From Niallia circulans NBRC 13626 (GTDB lineage: Bacteria; Bacillota; Bacilli; Bacillales; Cytobacillaceae), in NCBI RefSeq assembly GCF_001591585.1, contig NZ_BCVE01000002.1, forward strand, positions 1 to 64,000: 64,000 nt of DNA, given 5' to 3'. Below the pieces are notes generated by a model. It had not been told where the DNA came from and did not search any database. It was given only the letters and a program-made list of their open reading frames with translations. A program made the translations under genes and the position numbers. Below are positions 8,812 through 16,842 of the stretch, piece by piece; position 1 is the first letter of the stretch, and each line of letters opens with the position of its first letter.

Positions 8812-9732
8812 AAAGGCTCTGTGAAAGATTAATGTTGAAAATTGATACCTTTCAAATAATTGTTTATAATAAGAACGAACATTCTTATCGGAGAGTTCAA
8901 CGATGAGTAAAGCGTTTAGTATCGATAAATTATCGCATACAGAAAAAAACATGAGTATCAATAGGTAATACGTTATGTTGAACCTTCCTCAACTGTTGAT
9001 GGTCGCTTAATCGATGAAATGCGAGAAGTGCGTTTAAGAAGGTTTTGAATGCCCTCATTGCGCTTTAGAACACATTAATCGATTCGATAAAGTTAATGGT
9101 CGTCAACGATATCGCTGCAAGGCTTGGCGTAAAACATTTACGGATACTACAAAAACATTTATTCTACAGAAGACACAAGTTGATATCGGCTATTAAACAA
9201 ATAGATTTTGAACAATTTGATGGTATCGTTGAAGTAAACGAGACTTATTTTTTATATTCTCAAAAAGGGAAACATGGCATTAGTGAACGCAACAAACCAC
9301 GTAAGCGAGGCGGCAAATCAGCACAGAGGGATTAACAAGGAACAAGTCTGTGTTCTAGTTGCAAAAGACCGAACTAAAGCAACCGTTTTAAAAGTAGTTG
9401 TATGGGCGTGTTGTGAAACTAAAGTTGACGGTATGATAGGCTCTAAACTAACACCTAATAATGTACTTGTAACAGACGCCTTGAGAGCCTATAAAAAGTA
9501 TGTCAAAGAAAAAGGGTAAACACTACCTCATTAAATTAAACGATGGGAAACACGTTATCAAAGGTTTATATCATATTCAAAAACTGTATTTGTACTTGAG
9601 GGGTGTGTTCTCTATCTTGCATAAAATCGTGTATATTCCTTATTGTTGTAACCCCTCTTACTATACCTAAATCACAATAAATCAGGTTTCCAAGATTATA
9701 TATTAAAACAACAATTAAATAACAGAGCCTTT
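8812..9732. mobile_element. degenerate IS1595-type insertion sequence
   Basis: About 920 bp bounded by inverted ends AAAGGCTCTGT (8812-8822) and ACAGAGCCTTT (9722-9732); similarity extends weakly inward (TTAATGTTG against TTAATTGTTG). It holds a broken transposase. I could not find a convincing 8-bp target duplication, as expected of an old copy or one altered at its edges. Confidence 0.7.
8903..9585 (+). pseudogene. IS1595 family transposase, multiply broken
   Basis: The reading frame is interrupted by several stops and shifts. Segments in order: an N-terminal piece from ATG 8903; the zinc-ribbon CPHCALEHINRF..NGRQRYRCKAW at about 9045-9130; the DDE core start FDGIVEVNETYFLYS at about 9215-9255, where the family has Asp in VDETYF; then PRKRGGKSAQR, and after another shift INKEQVCVLVAKDRTKAT and LTPNNVLVTDALRAYKKY; then KHVIKGLYHI before similarity ends near 9585, so the C-terminus with the last catalytic acid is missing. 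It cannot make an active enzyme. Confidence 0.8.
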
Positions 9733-9791
9733 CGATAAACTAATTAAAGTCCATAAAATAACGTTAACAATTTTATTTCTTTTTAAAGCTG

Positions 9792-9914
9792 TTATCCCTC
9801 CGACTCATCATCTTTACTTTCTTCCTCTTCCGGTTCTCCATTTAGTTGATTAATTTCTTTTACTAATTGATCTAAAAATTCATCTGAAATAATAAATTTG
9901 TTTTCTTTGCTCAT
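9792..9914 (-). CDS. small acidic protein of 40 residues
   Basis: ATG 9914 follows AAAGGAGG at 6-7 bases, a strong ribosome site that makes the short frame credible. The product begins MSKENKFIISDEFLDQLVKE, then an Asn/Gly stretch, and ends in a strongly acidic tail (EPEEEESKDDESEG). It is soluble, likely helical in the first half. No family is recognised. It lies just outside the decayed insertion sequence, on the other strand. Confidence 0.55.
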   Translation of the reverse strand: MSKENKFIISDEFLDQLVKEINQLNGEPEEEESKDDESEG

Positions 9915-10016
9915 AAAATTCCTCCTTTATTAATTAACTTTTATTATGTAAGTGAAAAGGAAAATAGCTATTTCTATTAGCTTTTCCAGCTTCACAATTA
10001 TTACACAAAATAACTA

Positions 10017-10045
10017 TTTACATTTCCCAAGTACGAGAGTAAGAT
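10017..10045 (+). promoter_or_regulatory. promoter of the riboswitch-kimA transcript
   Basis: TTTACA (10017-10022), 17 bp, TAAGAT (10040-10045), placed some 25 bases before the conserved riboswitch core. Confidence 0.6.
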
Positions 10046-10069
10046 AATATCGTTGTTTCAAATTTCTAG

Positions 10070-10225
10070 ATCGCTGAAACCATACGGTACGGGGGAACCA
10101 TTCTTTGCTGGGCGTTTATTATGCCCATGGGGTGAATCCTTTTTAAGGTAGGGCTACTCAAGGCCCGAATCCGACAGCTAACCTCGTAAGCGTTAATATG
10201 AGAAGGAAGGTGGAACTTGTGACAC
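10070..10225 (+). promoter_or_regulatory. ydaO-yuaA (c-di-AMP) riboswitch
   Basis: The conserved blocks appear in the right order: ATCGCTGAAACC, ACGGGGGAACCA, GGGGTGAATCC, GGTAGGGCT, CCCGAATCCGACAGCTAACC, CTCGTAAGCG and GAGAAGGAAGG. This is the large class that binds cyclic di-AMP and switches genes off when the nucleotide is high. It is followed at once by a strong terminator (10240-10277), so the switch acts at transcription elongation. It controls kimA, matching B. subtilis ydaO. Confidence 0.93.
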
Positions 10226-10239
10226 AAGAAAATTAACGT

Positions 10240-10277
10240 GCCTACAAGTCTATTAATAATGGCTTGTAGGCTTTTTT
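10240..10277 (+). terminator. riboswitch expression-platform terminator
   Basis: GCCTACAAG / CTTGTAGGC, a 9-bp stem followed by six T. It sits 77 bases before the kimA ATG. Confidence 0.9.
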
Positions 10278-10353
10278 ATTTAATTACGTAAATGAGTAAA
10301 AACATTATTTGAGGTAGTTATTAATAACACATATAATCAGGCGGTGAATTCGC

Positions 10354-12180
10354 ATGTTAGGTTCCATTAAAAGATTATTAATTGGACGTCCATTGAAATC
10401 CTATGAACTAGGTGAACAAAAACTCAACAAAACAAAAGCTTTAGCGATTTTATCTTCCGATGCTCTGTCTTCGGTTGCTTATGGTCCTGAACAAATTTTG
10501 ATCGTTTTAATAACGATAGGTGCGACTGCGTTTTGGTATTCCATCCCAATCGCAATAGGAGTATTAATTCTTTTAAGCGCCCTTATCTTATCCTATAGAC
10601 AAATTATCTTTGCCTACCCAAATGGCGGCGGTGCTTATATGGTGTCTAAAAGCAATTTAGGGGTAACTCCTGGATTAATTGCTGGAGGTTCCTTATTAGT
10701 AGATTATATCTTAACGGTTGCAGTAAGTGTCTCTGCTGGTACAGATGCCATTACATCTGCTTTTCCTGCTTTACATGGTTATAATGCAGAGATTGCCATT
10801 GCATTTGTATTTCTTCTCACTGTTTTAAATTTGAGAGGAGTGACGGAATCTGCTTCTATATTAGCCTATCCCGTTTATTTATTTGTCTTAGCATTATTTA
10901 TTTTAATTGGCGTTGGTATCTATAATATATTGACCGGAAATGTTCCATCTGAATTGCATACGCCAATCGGTACTCCTGTAGCGGGAATCAGCTTATTTAT
11001 TATATTAAAAGCATTTGCTTCAGGAAGCTCTGCATTAACAGGAGTCGAAGCAATTTCAAATGCGATTCCTAATTTCAAAAAACCAGCGCCTAACAATGCT
11101 GCTAAAACACTAGTCATGATGGGAGCTTTACTAGCGGTATTATTTGCAGGGATTGTTACTCTCGCCTATTTTTACGGAATCACACCGAAAGCAGAAGTGA
11201 CAGTTGTTTCTCAAATTGCTGAGGGAGTCTTTGGGCGTAATTTTATGTATTTCTTTATTCAAGTAACTACAGCCTTGATTTTAATTCTTGCTGCTAATAC
11301 TGGATATTCTGCTTTTCCTTTACTTGCAGTTAATCTTGCAAAAGATAAATTTGTTCCTAGGATGTTTCTCATTCGAGGAGACCGTCTAGGTTATTCCAAT
11401 GGGATAATCATTCTTGGTCTAGCTTCCATCCTATTAATATTAGTATTTAACGCAAAAACAGAGCATTTAATTCCACTCTATGCTGTTGGTGTTTTCCTCC
11501 CATTCACATTGTCTCAAAGTGGCATGATGGTTAAATGGCTTAGAGAAAAACCAAAAGGCTGGGTACCGAAATTTATTATTAATACCATTGGTGCAACGAT
11601 CAGTTTCATCGTTACAATGGTATTCTTTATAACAAAATTCTCCCAAATATGGTCGATTTTAATTTTCTTGCCTATCATCGTGTTTATCTTTTATAAAATA
11701 AATAAGCACTATTTAGCAGTTGGTGATCAGCTTAGACTTACTACTTCTGAACCGCCATTGACTATTCAAGGAAATGTGATGATTGTACCTATAGCAGGAA
11801 TGACACATGTCGTGGAAAATACGTTAAATTACGTTAAATCACTTAAACCAGAACAAATTATTGCTGTTTATGTTTCTTTTGAGAGAGAAGAAGAAAAAGT
11901 ATTCGAAGCGAAATGGAATAAATGGCAGCCCGAAATTAGGCTTGTAACACTTCATTCGTATTATCGAAGTATCATTAACCCGCTTAGAAAATTTGTTGAT
12001 ACAATTGAACATAAAGCAAAAGAAGGAAACTATCAGGTAACAGTGGTGATTCCGCAATTTATACCGAAGAAAGGCTGGCACAATATCCTTCATAATCAAT
12101 CTAGTTTATTGATTAGAACATTTTTATTGTACCGAAGAAATGTAGTAATAACAACCGTACCTTATCATTTAAAAAAATAA
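10354..12180 (+). CDS. kimA: high-affinity potassium importer KimA
   Basis: A 608-residue APC-superfamily transporter (formerly YdaO). About twelve membrane segments fill residues 30-450; early landmarks are ALAILSSDALSSVAYGPEQI, a substrate-helix motif, and FAYPNGGGAYMVSKSNLG. The last 150 residues form a cytoplasmic domain with the VIPIAGMTHVVENTL start of a USP-like fold. In B. subtilis KimA imports K+ with protons and is inhibited by c-di-AMP, both on the protein and through the riboswitch, which is present here too. The ribosome site is weak (GGCGGTG). It is a single-gene unit ending at the terminator near 12208. Confidence 0.93.
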   Translation: MLGSIKRLLIGRPLKSYELGEQKLNKTKALAILSSDALSSVAYGPEQILIVLITIGATAFWYSIPIAIGVLILLSALILSYRQIIFAYPNGGGAYMVSKSNLGVTPGLIAGGSLLVDYILTVAVSVSAGTDAITSAFPALHGYNAEIAIAFVFLLTVLNLRGVTESASILAYPVYLFVLALFILIGVGIYNILTGNVPSELHTPIGTPVAGISLFIILKAFASGSSALTGVEAISNAIPNFKKPAPNNAAKTLVMMGALLAVLFAGIVTLAYFYGITPKAEVTVVSQIAEGVFGRNFMYFFIQVTTALILILAANTGYSAFPLLAVNLAKDKFVPRMFLIRGDRLGYSNGIIILGLASILLILVFNAKTEHLIPLYAVGVFLPFTLSQSGMMVKWLREKPKGWVPKFIINTIGATISFIVTMVFFITKFSQIWSILIFLPIIVFIFYKINKHYLAVGDQLRLTTSEPPLTIQGNVMIVPIAGMTHVVENTLNYVKSLKPEQIIAVYVSFEREEEKVFEAKWNKWQPEIRLVTLHSYYRSIINPLRKFVDTIEHKAKEGNYQVTVVIPQFIPKKGWHNILHNQSSLLIRTFLLYRRNVVITTVPYHLKK

Positions 12181-12207
12181 AATAGCAAAATTGGTCCTAT
12201 TCAAGCT

Positions 12208-12250
12208 AAAAGGAGTTTCTTTTTCATTATAAAAGAGACTCCTTTCTTAT
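12208..12250 (+). terminator. kimA terminator
   Basis: AAAGGAGT...ACTCCTTT stem extended by TTCTTTT/AAAAGAG pairs, followed by CTTATTATT. No gene is seen between here and 12438. Confidence 0.7.
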
Positions 12251-12438
12251 TATTATATGGAATGTAATAGAAAAAAAAGAGCCTGTTAGATCGCGCATGA
12301 TTATTTGTATTTACCTTACATCTCCTACCTATATCATTTTACAATAACCGTAATGCTTAAAACGCTTGTTCCTTTTTCTCATTTGTATAAACTTATCCTC
12401 TTATTAAATGAAATACCGCTTTAATAAACCGAAAGAGA

Positions 12439-12879
12439 TTAACCAACTCTGCTTAAGGCCTGATACACTGCCCAACAATGATGTTCATGAAAAAGCTGGC
12501 CTTTCACACTATCAATATCTATCCACTTTATAAAGTGGTCATCTTCGATAGGGTCTTGTATTTTTTCTAACAGTTTTGCCAAGTAAAAATATCCCTCGTT
12601 TATTAATGGTTCATTCTTAGTCGATTGAAAATATCTCTTTGCATCACCGATAAAAGTCCCTATGGATATTCTATATCCCGTTTCTTCCAGCATTTCTCTT
12701 TCTAGACATGCTTGATAGCTTTCATCATTTTCCATTCCCCCACCAGGTAAAAAATAATGCCCTCTGGAATTCTGCACAGTTAATACCTTATCCCTCGCAA
12801 TAGTAAAAATAACAGCATACACACTCTTTCTCTTTTTATAATCAAGACCAGCAACTTTTTCTCCAAAAACCTTATACAC
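12439..12879 (-). CDS. Nudix hydrolase
   Basis: About 146 residues. The Nudix box is complete: GGMENDESYQACLEREMLEETG, with the REMLEE core that binds Mg2+. Family members hydrolyse nucleoside diphosphates linked to another group; the substrate is not predictable here. An ATG at 12903 exists but has no ribosome site, whereas GTG 12879 is preceded by AGGAGG five bases away and gives the usual N-terminus MYKVFGEKVAGLDYKKR. The GTG start is therefore chosen. It stands alone on the minus strand. Confidence 0.85.
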   Translation of the reverse strand: MYKVFGEKVAGLDYKKRKSVYAVIFTIARDKVLTVQNSRGHYFLPGGGMENDESYQACLEREMLEETGYRISIGTFIGDAKRYFQSTKNEPLINEGYFYLAKLLEKIQDPIEDDHFIKWIDIDSVKGQLFHEHHCWAVYQALSRVG

Positions 12880-13104
12880 TTTCTCTCCTCCTCGCTCTAA
12901 CATTCATTTTATTCTTCAAGTAATCTGCTCTGATGCATATATAAAGATTTTTTAATACGAACACTATTAGAGAGAACTTCATTATTCTCTTAAGAACTTT
13001 CCATATCAAAAAGCTTTTATAAGAAATGATTAACCATCCATATAAATAGAAATTATTAATTCTACTGTAACTCGGTCCTTCTTTAAATCTTCCTATAAAT
13101 GTAT

Positions 13105-13977
13105 CTAGCTCTCTCTTAAATCGTCCATCATATTTATAAATTTAATTAAGGAGGAAGGCAAATACTTATCCTCTCTATATATGAATAGTGTTTTAACTTT
13201 ACTGAATGAACTTGGAATTTGATGCTGTCTAAGCGTACCTTCTGTTATTTGTTTTGCTACAACACTTTGTGGCAGCATACTAATACCTAAGCCAGCTGTT
13301 ACACAGCCAATAATCCCATCAAGGGTTCCAAATTCCATCATCTTTTTCGGACATGCTCCCTCTGTACGAAACCATTGTTCAAGTCTTTCTCGATAAGAAC
13401 ATCCTGGACGAAATACAAGCAATGTTTCGTCTTGTATATCTTCAATTGTAAATATGGGAGAGTGAACTGGATTTGTTACAAGTATCAATTCCTCCTCAAA
13501 GACATCTTTTTGAATTAGTTCCGTATTTGCAATTGGTCCAGCAACAAATGCACCGTCTAGTTTATAGTTAAGTACACCAAGAATATTTTCTTTCGTAGAA
13601 CCAGTTTTTAAGGTTAAATCAACATCGGGGTAATTTTTAAGATACTTTGAAAATAGGACTGGCAACCGCACTGCTGCCGTTGTTTCCATGGAGCCGATCA
13701 TTAATGGACCTTTTGGTGATTGATCATCATTCATCACACTTTTCGTTTCCTCGATAAGATGAAATATCTTTTCAGCGTATGTTAACAGCATCCTTCCTTT
13801 AGCTGTTAAAGCAGTCCCGCGATTATGTCGATAAAATAAGGTTGTTTGCAGTTCTGCTTCTAATTGTTGTATTTTCATCGTGATATTAGATTGAGCATAT
13901 TGCAGTTCTCTTGCTGCCTGTGAAATACTACCTAGCTTCGCAATCGTCTGGAAAACTTTTAATGTTTGCAAATCCAT
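13105..13977 (-). CDS. LysR family transcriptional regulator
   Basis: A 290-residue LysR regulator. The N-terminal winged helix MDLQTLKVFQTIAKLGSISQAARELQ is textbook, with the wing RHNRGTALTAKGR; residues about 90-285 form the periplasmic-binding-like sensor with the hinge pattern VTAGLGISMLPQSV. An upstream TTG at 13980 could be read as a start, but ATG 13977 has the ribosome site (GGGGGG, 5-6 bases) and the family N-terminus. It is divergent from the nitronate monooxygenase-like gene at 14134 and probably regulates it via the dyad at 14010-14028. Inducer unknown. Confidence 0.85.
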   Translation of the reverse strand: MDLQTLKVFQTIAKLGSISQAARELQYAQSNITMKIQQLEAELQTTLFYRHNRGTALTAKGRMLLTYAEKIFHLIEETKSVMNDDQSPKGPLMIGSMETTAAVRLPVLFSKYLKNYPDVDLTLKTGSTKENILGVLNYKLDGAFVAGPIANTELIQKDVFEEELILVTNPVHSPIFTIEDIQDETLLVFRPGCSYRERLEQWFRTEGACPKKMMEFGTLDGIIGCVTAGLGISMLPQSVVAKQITEGTLRQHQIPSSFSKVKTLFIYREDKYLPSSLIKFINMMDDLRES

Positions 13978-14009
13978 CAAAATCCCCCCTCTTTTTTGTT
14001 ATCTAAATA

Positions 14010-14028
14010 ACTGATGACAAATATCAGT
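14010..14028. promoter_or_regulatory. LysR-type operator between divergent genes
   Basis: ACTGATGACAAATATCAGT contains the inverted half-sites CTGAT and ATCAG around a T-N11-A core, which is the LysR binding pattern. It lies 33 bp upstream of the LysR start and about 105 bp before the oxidoreductase gene. Confidence 0.5.
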
Positions 14029-14133
14029 ATTATGTATTATTCAATATAGCAGATAAGCGTTATGATGGAAATATAATCAATTTAGCGGCAGCTATTTAAA
14101 GCAGAGATCTTACATAATAAGGGAGGAAGATAC

Positions 14134-15213
14134 ATGTTAAATAATGAAATGACAAAAATATTAAAAATTAAATATCCAATTATACAAGCTCCCATGGCAG
14201 GTGGAATCACAACTTCTGAATTAGTATCTGCGGTTTCAAACAGTGGGGGTTTAGGTATGATTGGAGCAGGATATATGACTCCTCTTCAAATGAGAGACCA
14301 AATAAGAAAGGTAAAGACCCTAACATCCAATCATTTTGGCATAAATCTATTTGTACCTAATAAGTTTGCGATTAGACAAGATACTATTCAATCAGCTAAT
14401 CAATTGCTAAATCCTTTTCGAGAACAGTTGAATTTACCCCCAAAAGACAGCATTGATATTCCTGATTTCCACCATGTCTATGAAACGTTTATCGAACAAA
14501 TAAAGGTAGCAATGGAGGAAAATGTCCCAGTCTGTTCTTTTACATTTGGCATCCCACCTGCAAAAGTGGTTTCTGAGTTAAAAACCGCGAATACTATTCT
14601 AATAGGAACTGCAACTACTGTGAGAGAAGCAGTCGAAAATGAAAAAGCAGGAATGGATATGGTCGTTATCCAAGGCAGTGAAGCGGGGGGACACCGCGGG
14701 AACTTTATTGATGATAAGAACAGAAGCTTAGTGGGTTCCATGTCATTAATTCCACAGGCAGCGGACAATGTTCGTATTCCAGTAATAGCTGCTGGAGGCA
14801 TAATGGATGGCCGCGGGTTATTAGCTTCTATCTGCTTAGGGGCAAAAGGTATCCAAATGGGCACAGCTTTCTTGACCTGTATAGAGAGCGGGGCACAGCC
14901 AATTCATAAAGATATTATTACTAATAGTACAGAGGAAGATACAGTACTAACCCGATCATTTTCAGGTAAATGGGCAAGAGGAATAAAAAATACGTTTATT
15001 ACGTGTATGAAGAACAAAGAATGGAATTTACCAGACTTCCCGATTCAAAACACATTAACCCAGGATATTAGAAAAAACGCAGTCTCTAAAAATAACAAAG
15101 AATTTATGTCACTTTGGTGTGGTCAAAGCCCAAGATTAGCTAAACAACAAACTGCAAAAATATTAATCCAGAGCATAATGGCAGAAGCAGAAAAAATAAA
15201 ATCAACTATGTGA
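14134..15213 (+). CDS. nitronate monooxygenase-like flavin enzyme (NPD family)
   Basis: A 359-residue TIM-barrel FMN protein. Landmarks: YPIIQAPMAGGITTSELVSAVSNSGG at the N-terminus, INLFVP, the active-site segment GSEAGGHRG at about residues 182-190 with its His, and the phosphate-binding IPVIAAGGIMDGRG and GAKGIQMGTAFL. The family oxidises alkyl nitronates such as propionate-3-nitronate with O2, or reduces enoyl substrates (FabK relatives). The start follows GGGAGGAAG. The divergent LysR gene suggests induced expression, perhaps as a detoxification enzyme. Confidence 0.85.
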   Translation: MLNNEMTKILKIKYPIIQAPMAGGITTSELVSAVSNSGGLGMIGAGYMTPLQMRDQIRKVKTLTSNHFGINLFVPNKFAIRQDTIQSANQLLNPFREQLNLPPKDSIDIPDFHHVYETFIEQIKVAMEENVPVCSFTFGIPPAKVVSELKTANTILIGTATTVREAVENEKAGMDMVVIQGSEAGGHRGNFIDDKNRSLVGSMSLIPQAADNVRIPVIAAGGIMDGRGLLASICLGAKGIQMGTAFLTCIESGAQPIHKDIITNSTEEDTVLTRSFSGKWARGIKNTFITCMKNKEWNLPDFPIQNTLTQDIRKNAVSKNNKEFMSLWCGQSPRLAKQQTAKILIQSIMAEAEKIKSTM

Positions 15214-15234
15214 TAAGGAGCAGAATTGCTCCTT

Positions 15235-16110
15235 CTAGTCTTTCAAGCTATCTAATGCTGGATACTGTAACAATAATTTTTCATTTGCTGATTCCAGTTG
15301 CTGACAATATGCTGCATAAGAAGCACTCAGCTTTTTCATAGCAGGAATAAATACATCATAATAGCCACTTGTATTATTAAACTCTTTGAAAATTTGTTGG
15401 ATTTTATTAATGGGAGAATTTTTGTATTCCTCAGATTTTATGTACTCCAAGTATCGCTCTATAAAATCCTTACTTACAGTTAAAAACTGATCAGGATCTT
15501 CAATAGACTGCTTTATATTCGCCAGCATGTCCTGCATACTTTCTGTGTTCATATTGTTTGTACTTTCTATTAAGAATAATTGTAAGTCCTCCGCTAATTG
15601 AAGTGGCGGAACATTATCTAAAAACGCAATGATCTCTTCATATGCCGAGTCCTGCACGGGAGTAGTAATAGGCTCTTTTAAAAATCGTGCAAAATGCAGG
15701 CAAATAAAACGACCATAGTAATCTGGAAAAGCTTCTAATATTTTTTCCGTTACAGTTTCATGCTGTTCTATCATTCTCAGCTTCTTACTTATTTCAGCAT
15801 AATCTTTACTAATGCCCAGTTCGTTCAGTAAGGATTTTTTCTCTTGCTCCCTCTGTAACGTCAATTCTTTCTGGGTGGATATCCTTTGCAGTGTGTTGCT
15901 TGTTCTATCAACAAGCACGGACCTAATTTCTTCTGTACTAAGTCCCAGTTTCCGAAGTACATAAATTTTCTTTAAACATTCAATATCCTTTTCACTAAAA
16001 TCACGATAGCCATTTTCTAACGTATTCGGAATGAGTAATTTTTGTTCGATGTAATACTCAATCGCTTTTTTCGTTAAATTTGTTGTCTGACTTGCTTCAC
16101 TAATTAACAT
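15235..16110 (-). CDS. MerR family transcriptional regulator
   Basis: A 291-residue MerR regulator. Residues 1-70 form the winged helix (MLISEASQTTNLTKKAIEYY, GYRDFSEKDIECLKKIYVLR), followed by a long coiled coil (about 75-125) and a large C-terminal helical domain of unknown ligand. ATG 16110 is chosen: a TTG five codons upstream is overlapped by the ribosome site GAGAGGTGAT that serves this ATG. It converges on the monooxygenase gene with a 21-base gap. The promoter at 16130-16160 has the long spacer and dyad of MerR control, so it is probably self-regulated. No efflux or detoxification gene is adjacent on the same strand. Confidence 0.85.
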   Translation of the reverse strand: MLISEASQTTNLTKKAIEYYIEQKLLIPNTLENGYRDFSEKDIECLKKIYVLRKLGLSTEEIRSVLVDRTSNTLQRISTQKELTLQREQEKKSLLNELGISKDYAEISKKLRMIEQHETVTEKILEAFPDYYGRFICLHFARFLKEPITTPVQDSAYEEIIAFLDNVPPLQLAEDLQLFLIESTNNMNTESMQDMLANIKQSIEDPDQFLTVSKDFIERYLEYIKSEEYKNSPINKIQQIFKEFNNTSGYYDVFIPAMKKLSASYAAYCQQLESANEKLLLQYPALDSLKD

Positions 16111-16111
16111 G

Positions 16112-16160
16112 CTATCACCTCTCAACTAAAGCTTAAGCTACCCCCTAAGGTGATAGTCAA
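16112..16160 (-). promoter_or_regulatory. MerR-type promoter with 19-bp spacer and dyad
   Basis: On the minus strand TTGACT (16160-16155), 19 bp, TAAGCT (16135-16130). The spacer contains CTATCACC-TTA-GGGGGTAG, an imperfect dyad (6 of 8 arms match). A perfect 9-bp inverted copy of CTATCACCT occurs at 16112-16120, covering the ribosome site. The over-long spacer is the hallmark of promoters that MerR proteins activate by distortion. Confidence 0.65.
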
Positions 16161-16255
16161 TCATTTATTTCTAAAATTCCTTCTAATTCATTCACAAGAG
16201 CAGCTCCAATTACGGATTTAATATATCATTATTCGGCTGTAGTTGAAAGGAATAG

Positions 16256-16288
16256 AAAAAAGCACTCCTTATTTGTTGGAAGGAATGC
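16256..16288 (-). terminator. minus-strand terminator
   Basis: GCATTCCTT / AAGGAGTGC, 9 bp with one G-U pair, followed by six T on the minus strand. It lies just below the broken small gene at 16317-16439 and would also end transcripts from 16491-16727. Confidence 0.7.
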
Positions 16289-16316
16289 ATACCACTTCAT
16301 ATATATGTTCTGTTTT

Positions 16317-16439
16317 TTAGGTCAGGCCAATTGCTCCTTCCCCTGTCTCTCGATTTAGTAGTTCTTCTCCTTGATGGCAAGGAACAAAGACGATGTTACA
16401 TTCATCAGAACCGTCTATCAACTAGGTGTCACTACCCAT
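16317..16439 (-). pseudogene. small gene with an early in-frame stop
   Basis: Minus-strand frame from ATG 16439 (after AAAAGG) reads MGSDT, then TAG, then LIDGSDECNIVFVPCHQGEE and LLNRETGEGAIGLT to TAA at 16317. The composition looks like real protein, and a good terminator follows. Either the TAG is a nonsense mutation or translation begins at the TTG just after it (28 further residues, poor ribosome site). The family is not recognised. It is next to spore genes. Confidence 0.4.
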
Positions 16440-16490
16440 CCTTTTTAGGGGAAAACTTTATTATATCTTAAAGAAAAAGCGACATCATAA

Positions 16491-16727
16491 TTAGAAGCAA
16501 ATAAATGCTCCTACAATAATCAATAGGATAAACAATACAACAATTAAAACAAAGTCATTTCTTGGACAGGCTGGTGCGCAATAACCGTAAGCGGGTGCTG
16601 TATAAGCTGGTGCTGTATAGGTAGGAAAAGATGGCGCACTTGGAAAAAATTCAGGTGATACATTCGGCTGAGGAGCAGCATTCGCACCAAAAGTTGGAGG
16701 TGCATTTACGTTAGCATACATTTTCAT
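16491..16727 (-). CDS. small YjcZ-like sporulation membrane peptide
   Basis: A 78-residue protein: residues 1-55 are rich in Ala, Pro, Tyr and Thr with a repeated PAYTA/PAYGY pattern, and residues 58-78 form one hydrophobic segment FVLIVVLFILLIIVGAFICF. That last block is the signature of YjcZ/CotM-type short sporulation peptides, which usually consist of little else; the Pro-rich head is an addition. The ribosome site AAAGGA lies 3 bases from ATG 16727 and 9 from the in-frame ATG at 16721, so the start may be two codons later. It lies in a spore-coat block with tgl and cwlJ. Confidence 0.65.
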   Translation of the reverse strand: MKMYANVNAPPTFGANAAPQPNVSPEFFPSAPSFPTYTAPAYTAPAYGYCAPACPRNDFVLIVVLFILLIIVGAFICF

Positions 16728-16842
16728 TCATCCTTTCTTCTAGTAAGGCTATCCCTACATCATACTCTCAAAAATGAAAATGGAGCCCGTCTATTGAAAA
16801 ATGGGTATGTACCCAGCAGCCACCAGGCAGAATAAAAACAAA

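Noticed and set aside
14478-14864. 128-codon frame antisense to the nitronate monooxygenase gene
   Set aside because: It is the mirror of a strongly conserved enzyme frame; no ribosome site, Pro/Ile/Ser composition typical of antisense shadows.
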